This document shows, one piece after another, positions 1-7,298 of a DNA stretch of 35,515 nucleotides. This stretch comes from Rhodoblastus sp. Its GTDB lineage: Bacteria > Pseudomonadota > Alphaproteobacteria > Rhizobiales > Beijerinckiaceae. The notes under the pieces are model-generated. The model was not told where the DNA came from. It ran no database searches and saw only the letters and a list, made by a program, of their open reading frames with translations. The stretch covers positions 1-35,515 of the forward strand of contig NZ_JAGRPM010000042.1 in the NCBI RefSeq assembly GCF_019449565.1. The letters are read 5' to 3'. A program made the position numbers and the translations under genes. Each line of letters begins with the position of its first letter. Within the stretch, counting starts at the first letter, position 1.

Positions 1-185
1 GAGCGCTTGGACCAGGCGGCGCCGATCTCGACGCGGCCCACCATGACCCGGTGGCTGGGGGCGTTGTCGCCGGTGGCGCGGATGTCGGGGACGATGCGCA
101 CGCCCTTGGCCCGGACGCTGAGGGTGACGATTTCGCCGCTGAATTCGTTCGAGGCGGTCTTTTTGAAAGTGCCGATGGTCGCCAT
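1..185 (-). CDS. DUF736 family protein (C-terminus outside window)
   Basis: The minus-strand reading begins MATIGTFKK at 185 and runs off the left edge. The visible ~61 residues (MATIGTF, then a hydrophobic NEFSGEIVTL strand, then a conserved stretch ending in WSKR) match the start of the DUF736 family. These are small, probably single-domain proteins of about 100 residues, found almost only on alphaproteobacterial plasmids and integrative elements near ArdC and conjugation genes. Their biochemical role is unknown. An ArdC remnant lies upstream on the same strand, which fits the usual backbone order. The start is the conserved family N-terminus. Confidence 0.85.
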   Translation of the reverse strand, partial: MATIGTFKKTASNEFSGEIVTLSVRAKGVRIVPDIRATGDNAPSHRVMVGRVEIGAAWSKR

Positions 186-504
186 TTTAAGTCTCCGTTT
201 TCTGTTCCGAGCCCGCACCGTTGCGGCCTCGATGGCGATTAACCGGCCGGAGGCGACCGACGCCGCACCCATTCGGGCCGAAGCGTCAGCGGAGGATGGC
301 GGGGGAGCGACTTTCTTGCCTCGCGAGGAATGGGCGATCCGGGGTCCCCGCGCGGCATGGCCCGCGTGGGGTGGTCTCCCAGGGGAAGAAAGTCGTGACG
401 CGCCATTGCGGCATAGGCGGTCGAGGCGAAGCCGGCCTTCGGCCAGATCGCGCAACAGAAGAGGCCGTTCCGGAGCGGTCGACGGACAGGAAAGACGGGA
501 GAGG
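186..504. other. Intergenic, no supported gene
   Basis: The stretch lies between the DUF736 start and the ArdC remnant. Open frames exist on both strands but have the Arg/Pro/Ser-rich composition of GC-rich shadow frames. The minus frame that carries the ArdC remnant continues in here without resembling ArdC any more. The promoter of the DUF736 gene should lie close to 186-230, but no convincing hexamers were seen. Confidence 0.5.
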
Positions 505-800
505 GCGGCGACCTTTGTGTATTTCACAGTGGCTATCCGCGGGCGTTCAAGCTGCGACGCCGAGCTCAGCGCGTGGCGAGAATCAGGCAGCTTTGCGACG
601 GTAATTCCGTGCTCGATCACCGCGCCCCACAGAATGATCACATCGATTCCGGTATAGCGCCGATCCGTCGCGGCGTTCTTGGGCATTGCCCAGCGGCGCC
701 ATCCCGGCGGCTGTCCCCCAGGGCTGAACCCAGAGCTCGCTCTGTCCGCCAACTCGGCGACGATCTTGTCGGTGATTTCGGAATAGACGTGCGCTTTACC
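505..800 (-). pseudogene. ArdC-like antirestriction protein, N-terminal remnant
   Basis: In the minus frame starting at 800 the reading HVYSEITDKIVAEL, then PKNAATDRRYTGIDVIILWG and later TVKYTKV follows the N-terminal ssDNA-binding domain of ArdC/TraC-type antirestriction proteins (pattern ...ITdkIv.eLe..., N..T...Y.GiNvllLW, ...GTtVvYa..). A stop codon sits directly upstream in frame, so there is no start. After residue ~60 the match fades, and the C-terminal metallopeptidase domain with its HEXXH motif is absent. ArdC protects incoming plasmid DNA against restriction. Only about a quarter of the gene is left. The location beside DUF736 is typical of the intact module in plasmids. Confidence 0.65.
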
Positions 801-867
801 TCAGCACTAGCGGGCGGCGCGCGCTGGCTATAGAAGGTGGAGCTATTGTTTTCTGAGAGTTTCCTGT

Positions 868-1122
868 TTGAGCCAGTCTGAATTTGATGACGCGTCGACA
901 CCACGGCTTTGGTCCCTGCCCGGCAATGATCCGACGCCATTCAACCGCGAGGACGATCCGCCTGAGCGCGTCGCGCTGAGAATTCTCGTCGATGATGATT
1001 TAAAGGAATACGCCCCGCCCTGGTCATACGAATTCCGGGACGGCGACTTTTTCGCCATTGGATCCGGCCTGGCGCTTCACGAAAGTCTATCCGTTCGCGG
1101 CTGGGCGCTATGGCGCGAATAA
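868..1122 (+). CDS. Small acidic hypothetical protein
   Basis: An 84-residue open frame with a TTG start (MSQSEFDDAS). Its composition is acidic and protein-like (many Asp/Glu, few Arg/Ser runs), unlike the shadow frames around it, but I recognise no family. The region APPWSYEFRDGDFFAIGSG could be a small folded domain. There is no strong ribosome binding site upstream. It may be a real short gene or the surviving tail of a longer one. Confidence 0.35.
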   Translation: MSQSEFDDASTPRLWSLPGNDPTPFNREDDPPERVALRILVDDDLKEYAPPWSYEFRDGDFFAIGSGLALHESLSVRGWALWRE

Positions 1123-1167
1123 GTCTGGCGACGCCATCTGGCACATTTGATCACCGCAGAGCCGACG

Positions 1168-1596
1168 TCAGTCTGTGACCGCAAAAAAAAGGCCGGGATT
1201 GCTCTCGCCGGAGAAGTCTTTGACGGCTTCATAGGACGCCGTGAGATTGCTATGAGAAACGCCGTGCTCCGACGCAAACCTCAGCACCAGCTCAGGCTTC
1301 AATTCCGTAAAAAAGCTAGCGAGATGCGCAGGCCAACCCGCAATCATCACCTTAGCGAGGCATTCCTCAAGAATAGCAGACGAAATATTCCGGCTGTACG
1401 GCGCGTTCACGGTCGCGAGCACGAGCTTATCCACCCAGGAGATTGCCCCGGGTACGATAGGCGATTCAGAGTGGGCGGCCAACGTAACCATGATGAATAT
1501 ATAAGCCTTAACGCAGAAATAGTCGAGCAATGCCAGAAACCGTCCCTTCCGAACCGTTTCCGGTGCGTTGGTCGTCGTGCGCCACTGGCATGACAT
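1168..1596 (-). CDS. Hypothetical, possibly secreted protein
   Basis: Read from the ATG at 1596, the product (142 aa) has a basic start followed by a hydrophobic stretch (FLALLDYFCVKAYIFIMVTLA, residues ~20-40) resembling a signal peptide or N-terminal anchor, with AHS after it. The rest looks like a folded helical domain (VDKLVLATVNAPYSRNISS ... EECLAKVMIAG ... FFTELKPELVLRF). I recognise no family. The start is uncertain; a shorter start at 1491 would drop the hydrophobic segment. It is divergent from the AbiE operon and shares its upstream region. Confidence 0.4.
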   Translation of the reverse strand: MSCQWRTTTNAPETVRKGRFLALLDYFCVKAYIFIMVTLAAHSESPIVPGAISWVDKLVLATVNAPYSRNISSAILEECLAKVMIAGWPAHLASFFTELKPELVLRFASEHGVSHSNLTASYEAVKDFSGESNPGLFFAVTD

Positions 1597-1632
1597 ATCC
1601 CGACATGCACTTTTGTTTCTAATCCTCGGACA

Positions 1633-1660
1633 TTGCATATTAAGACATAGAGTTTATAAC
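1633..1660 (+). promoter_or_regulatory. Sigma-70-like promoter of the AbiE operon; leaderless start
   Basis: TTGCAT at 1633-1638 and TATAAC at 1655-1660, spaced 16 bp, resemble -35 and -10 boxes. The expected transcription start is about 1667, at the ATG of the antitoxin gene (1668), so the mRNA would be leaderless. No Shine-Dalgarno sequence is needed or seen before that ATG. Confidence 0.5.
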
Positions 1661-1667
1661 AGTGCGC

Positions 1668-2282
1668 ATGCCTGCCCAAACTCATAGAGAACGAGCCTTG
1701 GAAGTCGCACGCCGACAAGGAATCGCGCGAGGCCGCGACTTTGACGCCGTTGGGGTGCCGCGCGTCTATCTGCAGAGGCTCCGCGATGAAGGCGTTCTCG
1801 AGCAGGTCGGCCGCGGCCTCTACAAGCTGGCGGGGGCGGAAATTTCAAGCAACGCCAGCCTCGCGGAAGCCACGCGCATCCAGCCGAAAGGGAACATCGG
1901 CCTGCTCTCGGCGCTGCAATTCCATAACCTCACGACCCAGACGCCCCACGCGATCTGGATGCTGCTCGGGCCGAAGGACTGGGCGCCGACGAATCCCTCG
2001 GTATCGTTGAAAATCATTCGCTCCAGCGGCGAGGCGCTGACCGCCGGCGTCGAGATCCATCAGATCGATGGCGTGGCCGTGCCAATCACCTCGCCAGCCA
2101 AAACCGTGGCCGATTGCTTTAAATATCGCAACAAGGTCGGTCTCGACGTCGCGATCGAGGCGCTTCGAGACCTTCTCAGGACGCAAAAAGGGCGGACTGA
2201 ACTGAGTGAGCTTTGGCGATATGCAGCCATTGATCGGGTCCAGACCGTCATGCGTCCCTATATCGAGGCCATGACTTCATGA
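1668..2282 (+). CDS. AbiEi-type antitoxin / transcriptional repressor (type IV TA)
   Basis: The 204-residue protein has the two-part build of AbiEi: an N-terminal winged-helix domain (about 1-55; VPRVYLQRLRDEGVLEQVGRGLYKL) and a C-terminal domain (55-200) with NIGLLSALQFHNLT and the conserved ITSPAKTVADCFKYRNKVG segment. In AbiE systems this protein represses its own operon and counteracts the nucleotidyltransferase toxin without direct binding. The ATG at 1668 is chosen because a promoter -10 box ends at 1660; a GTG at 1662 is the alternative. The stop overlaps the toxin start (ATGA at 2279-2282), so the two are translationally coupled. Confidence 0.85.
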   Translation: MPAQTHRERALEVARRQGIARGRDFDAVGVPRVYLQRLRDEGVLEQVGRGLYKLAGAEISSNASLAEATRIQPKGNIGLLSALQFHNLTTQTPHAIWMLLGPKDWAPTNPSVSLKIIRSSGEALTAGVEIHQIDGVAVPITSPAKTVADCFKYRNKVGLDVAIEALRDLLRTQKGRTELSELWRYAAIDRVQTVMRPYIEAMTS

Positions 2283-2872
2283 AAGCGCCAAAGAACATGG
2301 GCGTCTCCATACGCGAGCGCCTGACCCAACGCGCTCGCGAGCGCCGGGAGAATGCTCAGCTCCTGATGACGCGATACGCCATCGAGCGTGTGCTTTACCG
2401 CCTAAGCGTTTCACCGCATCGGGATCGCTTCGTCCTCAAGGGCGCGATGCTGTTTAGCTTCTGGGCGCAAGTGCCGTATCGCGCGACTGGCGATCTTGAT
2501 CTCCTCGGTTTTGGCGAAAGCGGTCCCGAAGCTATGGCCGCCGTATTTGCCGATATCCTCGCCACGTCTGTCGATGACGATGGCCTGATCTTTCGACCGG
2601 ACACCTTGCGCGTAGCGGCGGCGCGAGAGGAAGATCAATATTCCGGCGTACGGCTTGATTTTGTTGCCGAACTCGCTGGCGCGCGCCTGCCCATGCATGT
2701 CGACGTCGGCTACGGCGACGCTATTACGCCGGGCCCGGTCGATATTGAATATCCATCACTTATGGGGCAGCCAGCGGCGACGCTCAAAGCCTATCCGCCC
2801 GAGTCGTTCGAAGCGAGCTGGGCTGCCGGCGGAACATGGACGGGGTTGGGCGAAATTGCAATTTCCATATGA
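2279..2872 (+). pseudogene. AbiEii-type nucleotidyltransferase toxin, C-terminally truncated
   Basis: The first ~178 residues are a clear AbiEii / nucleotidyl transferase (DUF1814-type) N-terminus: FVLKGAMLF followed by the metal-binding motif GDLDLLG (about residues 69-75), then GVRLDFVAEL and the P-M-H-V-D-V-G-Y strand with the further acidic residue. The match breaks after LKAYPPESFEA, where intact toxins continue with an EK-containing helix (YPPEtviAEKLeA) and about 100 more residues. The frame instead runs 20 unrelated residues to a stop. This helical C-terminus holds part of the active site, so the toxin is probably dead. The antitoxin gene looks intact. Confidence 0.75.
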
Positions 2873-3140
2873 TAATAACCCTTTTTTCAGCTTAAGCCGT
2901 GGTTGGTCTCTGCACCCCCCCTCAAATGAAGCAATTTGAACTCAGTTTCCCGAGTTCGGCGGCGAGCGAATCGTCGCGATCCAAAAAAGGGTCGTCGAAA
3001 GCCCGTCTCCTTCCGCCTCGGCGCTGTTCTTCGGCTTCTCCGCTTCCTCTTCGCCGGCGGCGCCTGCCCGCTTTGCCGCGTCAGATCGGGGCGCGAGGGG
3101 TCCACCCGAGATGTGCGGGTTGCCGATTTTGGTGGCGACC
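2873..3140. other. Intergenic junction after the broken AbiEii gene
   Basis: There is no supported gene. The stretch begins where the AbiEii sequence is lost and ends at the ParS promoter, so it is probably the scar of a deletion or insertion. Minus-strand frames here are Ala/Glu/Lys or Arg/Pro-rich without recognisable motifs. Confidence 0.4.
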
Positions 3141-3190
3141 TTGAAAGACAGCGCTAAAAGGCACATATTTTGCCGGTATATTCAGGCAAA
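3141..3190 (+). promoter_or_regulatory. Promoter and operator of the ParS/RES operon
   Basis: TTGAAA at 3141-3146 and CATATT at 3164-3169 (17 bp apart) form a plausible promoter. A perfect inverted repeat TTTGCC / GGCAAA at 3169-3174 and 3185-3190 with a 10 bp spacer covers the expected transcription start. This is the place expected for an operator through which the Xre-type antitoxin represses its own operon. An alternative -10 (TATATT, 3177-3182) lies inside the spacer. Confidence 0.45.
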
Positions 3191-3200
3191 GGATCGGACA

Positions 3201-3659
3201 TTGGCTCAGACGCGTAAAGGCAGGATCCAGACTTCAGCGGGCAGCAGCGCTGCGGTTAAGCGCGCGTCTTCGAGCGGTCAATTCGTGAGAACTGAAATGG
3301 GAGCGCCACTGATGGCCGGGTTTATCGATGAGGGCGGTCATGTCGCCGTACAACGGATTGCCGAGAGTTTCGGCATGTCCAAGGGTCAACTCGCCGAAAC
3401 GGTTGGCCTGGGGCGCGAGACCTTCCACAAATCTGCTCGCACAAATGCGGTTAAAACCCAAAGTCGCGTTCGGGAGATGCTGGAGATCGTGAGCCGGATT
3501 TCCACCTGGGCCGGCGGCCAAAATCAAGCGATGGCGTGGTATCGCGCGCAGCCCATCGCCGCATTCGGCGGCCGGACCGCGGAGGCTTTGGTCAAGTCTG
3601 GCCAAGCGGCGGCCGTCCGCGACTATCTCGACCATCTCGCGATGGGCGGATTTGCGTGA
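3201..3659 (+). CDS. ParS/Xre-type antitoxin with DUF2384 domain
   Basis: A 152-residue protein from a TTG start at 3201, preceded by an AAGGA-like site. After a disordered basic N-terminus it has the helical Xre-like region (QRIAESFGMSKGQLAETVGLGRETF) and the C-terminal DUF2384 toxin-binding part (MAWYRAQPIAAFGGRTAEALVKSG ... VRDYLDHL); the G-G-R-T/P-x-x-L element is the hallmark of this family. It neutralises RES-domain toxins by inserting its C-terminus into the active site and represses the operon. An upstream frame reaches 3111, but that would place the promoter inside the gene. The last 4 bases overlap the toxin start. Confidence 0.85.
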   Translation: MAQTRKGRIQTSAGSSAAVKRASSSGQFVRTEMGAPLMAGFIDEGGHVAVQRIAESFGMSKGQLAETVGLGRETFHKSARTNAVKTQSRVREMLEIVSRISTWAGGQNQAMAWYRAQPIAAFGGRTAEALVKSGQAAAVRDYLDHLAMGGFA

Positions 3660-4174
3660 GGTTTGAACAAATGTGCTTTCGCGCACACGATCCGCAGTGG
3701 GCGTTCAAGCCCCTCTCGGGCGACGGAGCAGCAATCCGGGGAGCCCGCTTTAACCCAAGAGGCATGCCTGCTCTTTACCTCGGCCTGGACATCATGACCG
3801 CTGTGAAAGAGGCCAATCAGGGTTTCGCTCACAAGATCGACCCATGCATCTTGTGCTCCTACGAGGTCGCCTGTGACGACATCGCCGATCTGAGGACTGT
3901 TGAGTCCCGCGCCGAACATTCCGTTCAGATGGAAGATTTGGTATGCGGCTGGTTCGCTTTTCTGGCGGCCGGCACAGAACCGCCGACGTGGGAAATTGTC
4001 CGCCGGCTACATAGTGAGGGCAAGGCTGGCATTCTTGTCCCAAGCTTTGGCCCTGGCGCCACCCCGGAGGACCATAATCTTGTGCTCTGGCGGTGGGATG
4101 AAAATCCACCGCACCAAGTTCGCGTATTCGACCCCAGCGGACGGTTGCCGAAAGATCAGCTTTCGTGGCGCTAG
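3656..4174 (+). CDS. RES-domain toxin (NAD-degrading or ADP-ribosylating, ParT-like)
   Basis: The 172-residue protein starts at a GTG overlapping the antitoxin stop (GTGA). It has the RES fold pattern: an early FRAHDPQWAFKPLSG, the eponymous R-x-N segment (GARFNPRGMPALYLG, about residues 30-44), the acidic residue in TAVKEANQ (Glu ~51), and the C-terminal HNLVLWRW strand. RES toxins are NAD+ phosphorylases/glycohydrolases or ADP-ribosyltransferases that deplete or use NAD to stop growth. Length and motifs look intact, so this is the one toxin-antitoxin pair in the first 7 kb that is probably functional. A palindromic hairpin follows. Confidence 0.88.
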   Translation: MRFEQMCFRAHDPQWAFKPLSGDGAAIRGARFNPRGMPALYLGLDIMTAVKEANQGFAHKIDPCILCSYEVACDDIADLRTVESRAEHSVQMEDLVCGWFAFLAAGTEPPTWEIVRRLHSEGKAGILVPSFGPGATPEDHNLVLWRWDENPPHQVRVFDPSGRLPKDQLSWR

Positions 4175-4206
4175 GGAAGCGCTGCGTGCGTCAATCATGG
4201 GAACCT

Positions 4207-4237
4207 CGCATAGGCCGCCTTTGAGGAGGCCTATGCG
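4207..4237. terminator. Bidirectional hairpin between convergent genes
   Basis: CGCATAGGCC (4207-4216) pairs perfectly with GGCCTATGCG (4228-4237) around an 11 nt loop. It lies between the stop of the RES toxin on the plus strand and the stop of the minus-strand gene at 4247. There is no long T-run, so efficiency as an intrinsic terminator is uncertain. Confidence 0.55.
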
Positions 4238-4246
4238 AAATGGCGG

Positions 4247-4597
4247 TTAGGAACATTTATCCTGCGGCGTCGGCAGAGCCGTAGATTCTGATTTTGCGAA
4301 ATTCTGGTCAAAGTGAGACAGGAAGGTCTCTGTCAAATGCCCATGGTAGTATGCATAAACAAGACCTGTTACGGCTATATTTTGTGGCTTGATAATATTA
4401 AATGTAAGCCTATCATTGAATAAGTTCGGTTTAACCCAAGCAAGCTTGTTCCACTCTTTTGCCTTATGGGTGTAATAGACACCGTCGGTGCTTTTCTCCC
4501 ACGTAGTTATCTTTCCTTCCAATTTTTGTTGATCAATTCTATCTTTGAACATCTTTAATAAACTAGATGCATCAAGCGAAAAAAAGCTAATAGCCAT
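4247..4597 (-). CDS. Hypothetical 116-residue protein, AT-rich
   Basis: The start at 4597 (MAISFFSLDAS) is chosen for its GGAGGC ribosome binding site 5-6 bases upstream; longer in-frame starts at 4618 and 4648 have none. The protein is aromatic- and lysine-rich (TTWEKSTDGVYYTHKAKEW, LAWVKPNLFNDRLTFNIIKPQ) and looks like a compact alpha/beta domain without signal or membrane segments. I recognise no family. Its base composition and codons are much more AT-rich than the neighbours, which points to recent acquisition from a lower-GC donor. Confidence 0.65.
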   Translation of the reverse strand: MAISFFSLDASSLLKMFKDRIDQQKLEGKITTWEKSTDGVYYTHKAKEWNKLAWVKPNLFNDRLTFNIIKPQNIAVTGLVYAYYHGHLTETFLSHFDQNFAKSESTALPTPQDKCS

Positions 4598-5207
4598 TGC
4601 TGCCTCCAAATTGTCCTCCATAGATATGAGGCAGCTGTAGCCTTGCAATAGGTGGCATCGGCAAAATTACGCATGTGCAGAAATCATGTGCAAAAGGCCG
4701 TCAGGTATTGCCGCTACGGCTGGGCCGATCGCGGCGGCCGAGGCCAGCAGACACGCAAGAGCGGTGAGCCCTAAGCCTCCCTAACCGCGCAGACGAATTG
4801 CTTTGCCGAGCTGAAAATCGAAATCTGGTTGCGCAGTCATGGGCTATTCCTCGATTCAAGTTCCGGCGATTTCGCCCCCCTTTGGTGGCGTTAAGCGCGC
4901 TGTCCACAAAATTATTCTTGGAGCGTCGGCGGATTCCTAGCGAATAAGCGGAGAGGCATCGGTTCGGAGCGCGCCGAATCGTCGGCAGCAAAGTGCGCGG
5001 TCGTGAGATAGAGAACGCCAAGAAACCCTAGGCGTGCGACCGTTGTTTGGATATAGATCGCCTAGGGTCAAAAGGTCGCTGATTCGCGTGTTTTCCGCGT
5101 TCACCCGCCCTGCAACGCATTGGCAAAAGGCCAGCTCTCATTTTTCGAATTTCCTGAATTCCCGCAGCCTTTGGCCGAAGGGAATAAGCGGCCTTGACCG
5201 CTTTGCC
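4598..5207. other. Intergenic region with decayed sequence
   Basis: I see no supported gene. Reading frames on both strands are short or Arg/Ser-rich. The stretch leads up to a decayed recombinase gene and contains an inverted repeat at 5025-5068, listed separately. It is probably an old mobile-element boundary. Confidence 0.4.
5025..5068. repeat. Inverted repeat with 10 bp perfect arms
   Basis: ACCCTAGGCG at 5025-5034 and CGCCTAGGGT at 5059-5068 are perfect reverse complements separated by 24 bp. Each arm contains the CCTAGG palindrome. The spacing is too long for a simple terminator and would fit a dimeric protein site or a recombination site. It lies about 300 bp upstream of the recombinase remnant; any link is inference. 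Confidence 0.5.
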
Positions 5208-5232
5208 AGCCCGCCGGATTCGTCGGGCTTTT
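5208..5232 (+). terminator. Rho-independent terminator-like hairpin
   Basis: AGCCCG (5208-5213) pairs with CGGGCT (5224-5229), followed by a short T-run (TTTT). No complete gene precedes it on the plus strand, so it is probably left over from a lost gene. Confidence 0.5.
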
Positions 5233-5375
5233 CGTGCTCCCATCCTTGGAACATCAGGCATGTCCGATTTCCTGGCGTGGGTGTCGTTGGTTCTTCAAGT
5301 CTACAGCATGTGGCCGTTATGGCCGGCTGGACGCCGCAAGGTCCGGCGCAGCGAAGGCTGCGTCGAGATCAATCT

Positions 5376-5789
5376 CGGGGGCTCTGGGTGCGCTTGCACG
5401 AAAAAGGCGGCAAGCAGCACGCCATGCCGTGTCATCACAATTTAGAGGCCTATTTGCACGAATATATCGACGGCGCAGGCTTGGCGAAGGAGCCGAAGGC
5501 GCTTCTGTTTCAGACCTACAGCCGCGCGACCGGCCGGCTGACGAGCAATCCCCTGCCCCAGGCCAACGCCTATGCGATGATCCGGCGCCGCACCAAGGCC
5601 ATAGGGATCATGACGCGCGTCGGCAACCACACCTTTCGCGCCACGGGCATCACCGCTTATTTGAAAAACGGCGGCACGCTTGAACGCGCCGCGCAGATGG
5701 CGAACCATGCCAGCACTCGCACGACGCAGCTTTATGATCGCCGCTCCGAGGAAGTGACGCTCAATGAGGTCGAGCGGGTGATGATTTGA
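5376..5789 (+). pseudogene. Tyrosine recombinase/integrase, C-terminal remnant
   Basis: From about 5376 to the stop, the frame matches the C-terminal catalytic half of plasmid and ICE tyrosine recombinases: the beta-hairpin lysine in RLHEKGGKQH, the HxxR box in HTFRATGITAYL, the late His in MANHASTRTTQ, and the nucleophile Tyr in QLYDRRSEE. The N-terminal DNA-binding domain and the first catalytic Arg box (expected as ..FARVGA..) are missing or scrambled; the frame upstream reads RFPGVGVV with the Arg replaced. The frame stays open back to 5034 but the upstream sequence is unlike the family. I call it a truncated, inactive integrase. Confidence 0.8.
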
Positions 5790-5813
5790 GGCCGTCAGGC
5801 CGTCCCTGCCTTC

Positions 5814-6032
5814 TTAGACCGCGCGCCAGTGGTCGGGCCTTTTCTTATCATTCAAATGGCGAACCCGCGCGACATGCGGGCTGTGACCATTTCTCTTGGC
5901 CCAATCAATCGCTTCTTTTTGTGTGCTGAAAGTGCCCATCGCATGATCAGCATGATCTTCAACGACATAATCGACAATGGGGCTTCCTTCTTGCCGGCCT
6001 TTGGGACGAGCTTCAACATAGACAACAGCCAT
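5814..6032 (-). CDS. Small DUF2188-like protein
   Basis: A 72-residue protein starting MAVVYVEARP at 6032, with AAGGA about 8 bases upstream; a longer in-frame start at 6089 lacks this support. The layout is a beta-strand start, then a segment FSTQKEAIDWAKRNGH that resembles the f.tq.eAi..A pattern of DUF2188, then a basic C-terminus ending DHWRAV. No catalytic motif is visible. Function unknown. It lies downstream of the ParD/ParE locus on the same strand, 119 bases after the ParE stop, so co-transcription is possible. Confidence 0.6.
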   Translation of the reverse strand: MAVVYVEARPKGRQEGSPIVDYVVEDHADHAMGTFSTQKEAIDWAKRNGHSPHVARVRHLNDKKRPDHWRAV

Positions 6033-6150
6033 TGGAATTTCCTTGAAATGAGGGAAGGTGAAACGCAACTCGCGGAGAGATTGGGGCATTCTTTATGCTT
6101 TTCAAGGGGGATCTGTCGCGACTGATCGTCATCGCGCGCCGAGCGCGGAT

Positions 6151-6495
6151 TTACTCGATTTCCGGCGGAATATGACGCGCGAGGTCCATGGCCTCGTGCA
6201 GAATGCGCGCAACTTCGATCACGCTGCCATCAGCCGCACGATACATGATGAAATGCCGTCCGCAACGGCCTTGGCGCGCGACATGAAGGGTGCGCAATCC
6301 CTCTTGGATTTCATCTCGCGCGGCGCTGCCAGGCACGTCGGGCCCATTTGCGGGCATGGAGAGCGCTTCGAGCAGCGTGCTTCGATAAATTTCAGCCTGT
6401 CGTTGGCCGAAATTGTCTTTGGTGTGTTTCAGGATGTGAGCGAAATCTTATTCGGCTTCGGCGCCAAGACGAATCCGCCAATGCGTTTGGGTCAC
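6151..6495 (-). pseudogene. ParE-type toxin with an internal stop codon
   Basis: Starting at GTG 6495 (overlapping the ParD stop), the frame reads TQTHWRIRLGAEAE, then TAA at 6450-6448, then DFAHILKHTKDNFGQRQAE and the whole rest of a RelE/ParE-family toxin: GLRTLHVARQGRCGRHFIMYR and the C-terminal VARILHEAMDLARH. Apart from the single nonsense codon at position 16, the order and spacing match intact ParE proteins (LGaeAe.DF..IL..T...FG..QA..Y). ParE toxins poison DNA gyrase. The gene is therefore very recently inactivated, or is read through or restarted downstream (first in-frame ATG at about 6357, too late for a full toxin). Confidence 0.85.
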
Positions 6496-6782
6496 TTGTC
6501 TTCCGGACCAGCAAGGACGGTGTCAGCCAGTTTGTTGAAATGCTCCACCAACGCGGAGCCGTTTGCAAATTCCTTGAACTCGCCGCGTTCCAAAGCTGCG
6601 GCGCCAATCCGCGCCGCAGAGCGAAGCCCCTCAAGCTTGGCAGCCTCTTCTGCTTCCCGATTTTCTATGAGACGAAGACCTTCGCGCATCACTTCGCTGG
6701 CGTTTTGGTAGCGCCCACTCTGCACCAGCGTTTCGGTCAGAGCCTCCTGGCGGTCGGTAAGGACGACATTGCGTGTCGGCAT
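6492..6782 (-). CDS. ParD-family antitoxin
   Basis: A 96-residue protein starting MPTRNVVLTDRQ at 6782, with GGAGG 7 bases upstream. It has the ribbon-helix-helix N-terminus of ParD (NVVLTDRQEALTETLVQSGRYQNASEVMREGLRLIE; strand then two helices, with the conserved Y.nASEv.R..LR) and a disordered acidic C-terminal half that wraps the toxin. It represses the operon and neutralises ParE. The stop overlaps the GTG start of the parE pseudogene by 4 bases. Its partner carries a nonsense codon, so this antitoxin may now be an orphan. Confidence 0.9.
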   Translation of the reverse strand: MPTRNVVLTDRQEALTETLVQSGRYQNASEVMREGLRLIENREAEEAAKLEGLRSAARIGAAALERGEFKEFANGSALVEHFNKLADTVLAGPEDK

Positions 6783-7298
6783 CGCATGCCTCCATGAAAG
6801 CTCATATGAGACGCTATTGCATAATATGCCAATAGCGCCTTTCCGGCAAAACATCGAATTATAACGCCTTCATTGCATCGACCAGCTGGGCCTGGCTCCG
6901 CTGGCGGTTTCTAGGATCTCCATGACGCCAAGGTGCCAGACAGGCGGAGCCTCGGCGGACTCGTCCCCCAAAACGAACGTAACGGGGAGAATTGGATTTT
7001 AGGCGCGGCCTCTGGTAGCCAGACGACCTCGAAACGCCTGAAATCGCCCTTGCTATAGTTCAAGCCACAACGTCGCGCCCCCGCCCGCGACGCCTGTGCT
7101 TGCCGGTGCCCCCGCCCGTGCGGCGCGCCGACGGACTCCGCCGCGGATTCCGCGCGAAAACGCATGGAAACCGGCGGAATCGCGTGGAATTCGTCGAAAG
7201 CCTCGCCGCGGGCGTAGCGCGGGGCGCCGGGTATCCGCTAAGGTTAACTTGCAATGGCCCGCTGTTTCGCGCGGGCCGCCACGCGGGGAGAAGCCCGG
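6783..7298. other. Upstream region of the graspetide-like locus
   Basis: About 500 bases without a supported gene. Frames on both strands are Arg-rich shadows. A 7 bp hairpin (GGCCCGC at 7256-7262, GCGGGCC at 7271-7277) lies just before the ribosome binding site of the precursor gene and could influence its translation. The ParD promoter should lie in 6790-6850, where the sequence becomes AT-rich (GCATAATATGCC). Confidence 0.4.

Noticed and set aside
1168..1596. Methanobactin-type biosynthesis gene (MbnB/MbnC)
   Set aside because: Considered because the host may be a methanotroph, but the sequence shows no motif of these families and there is no precursor peptide next to it.
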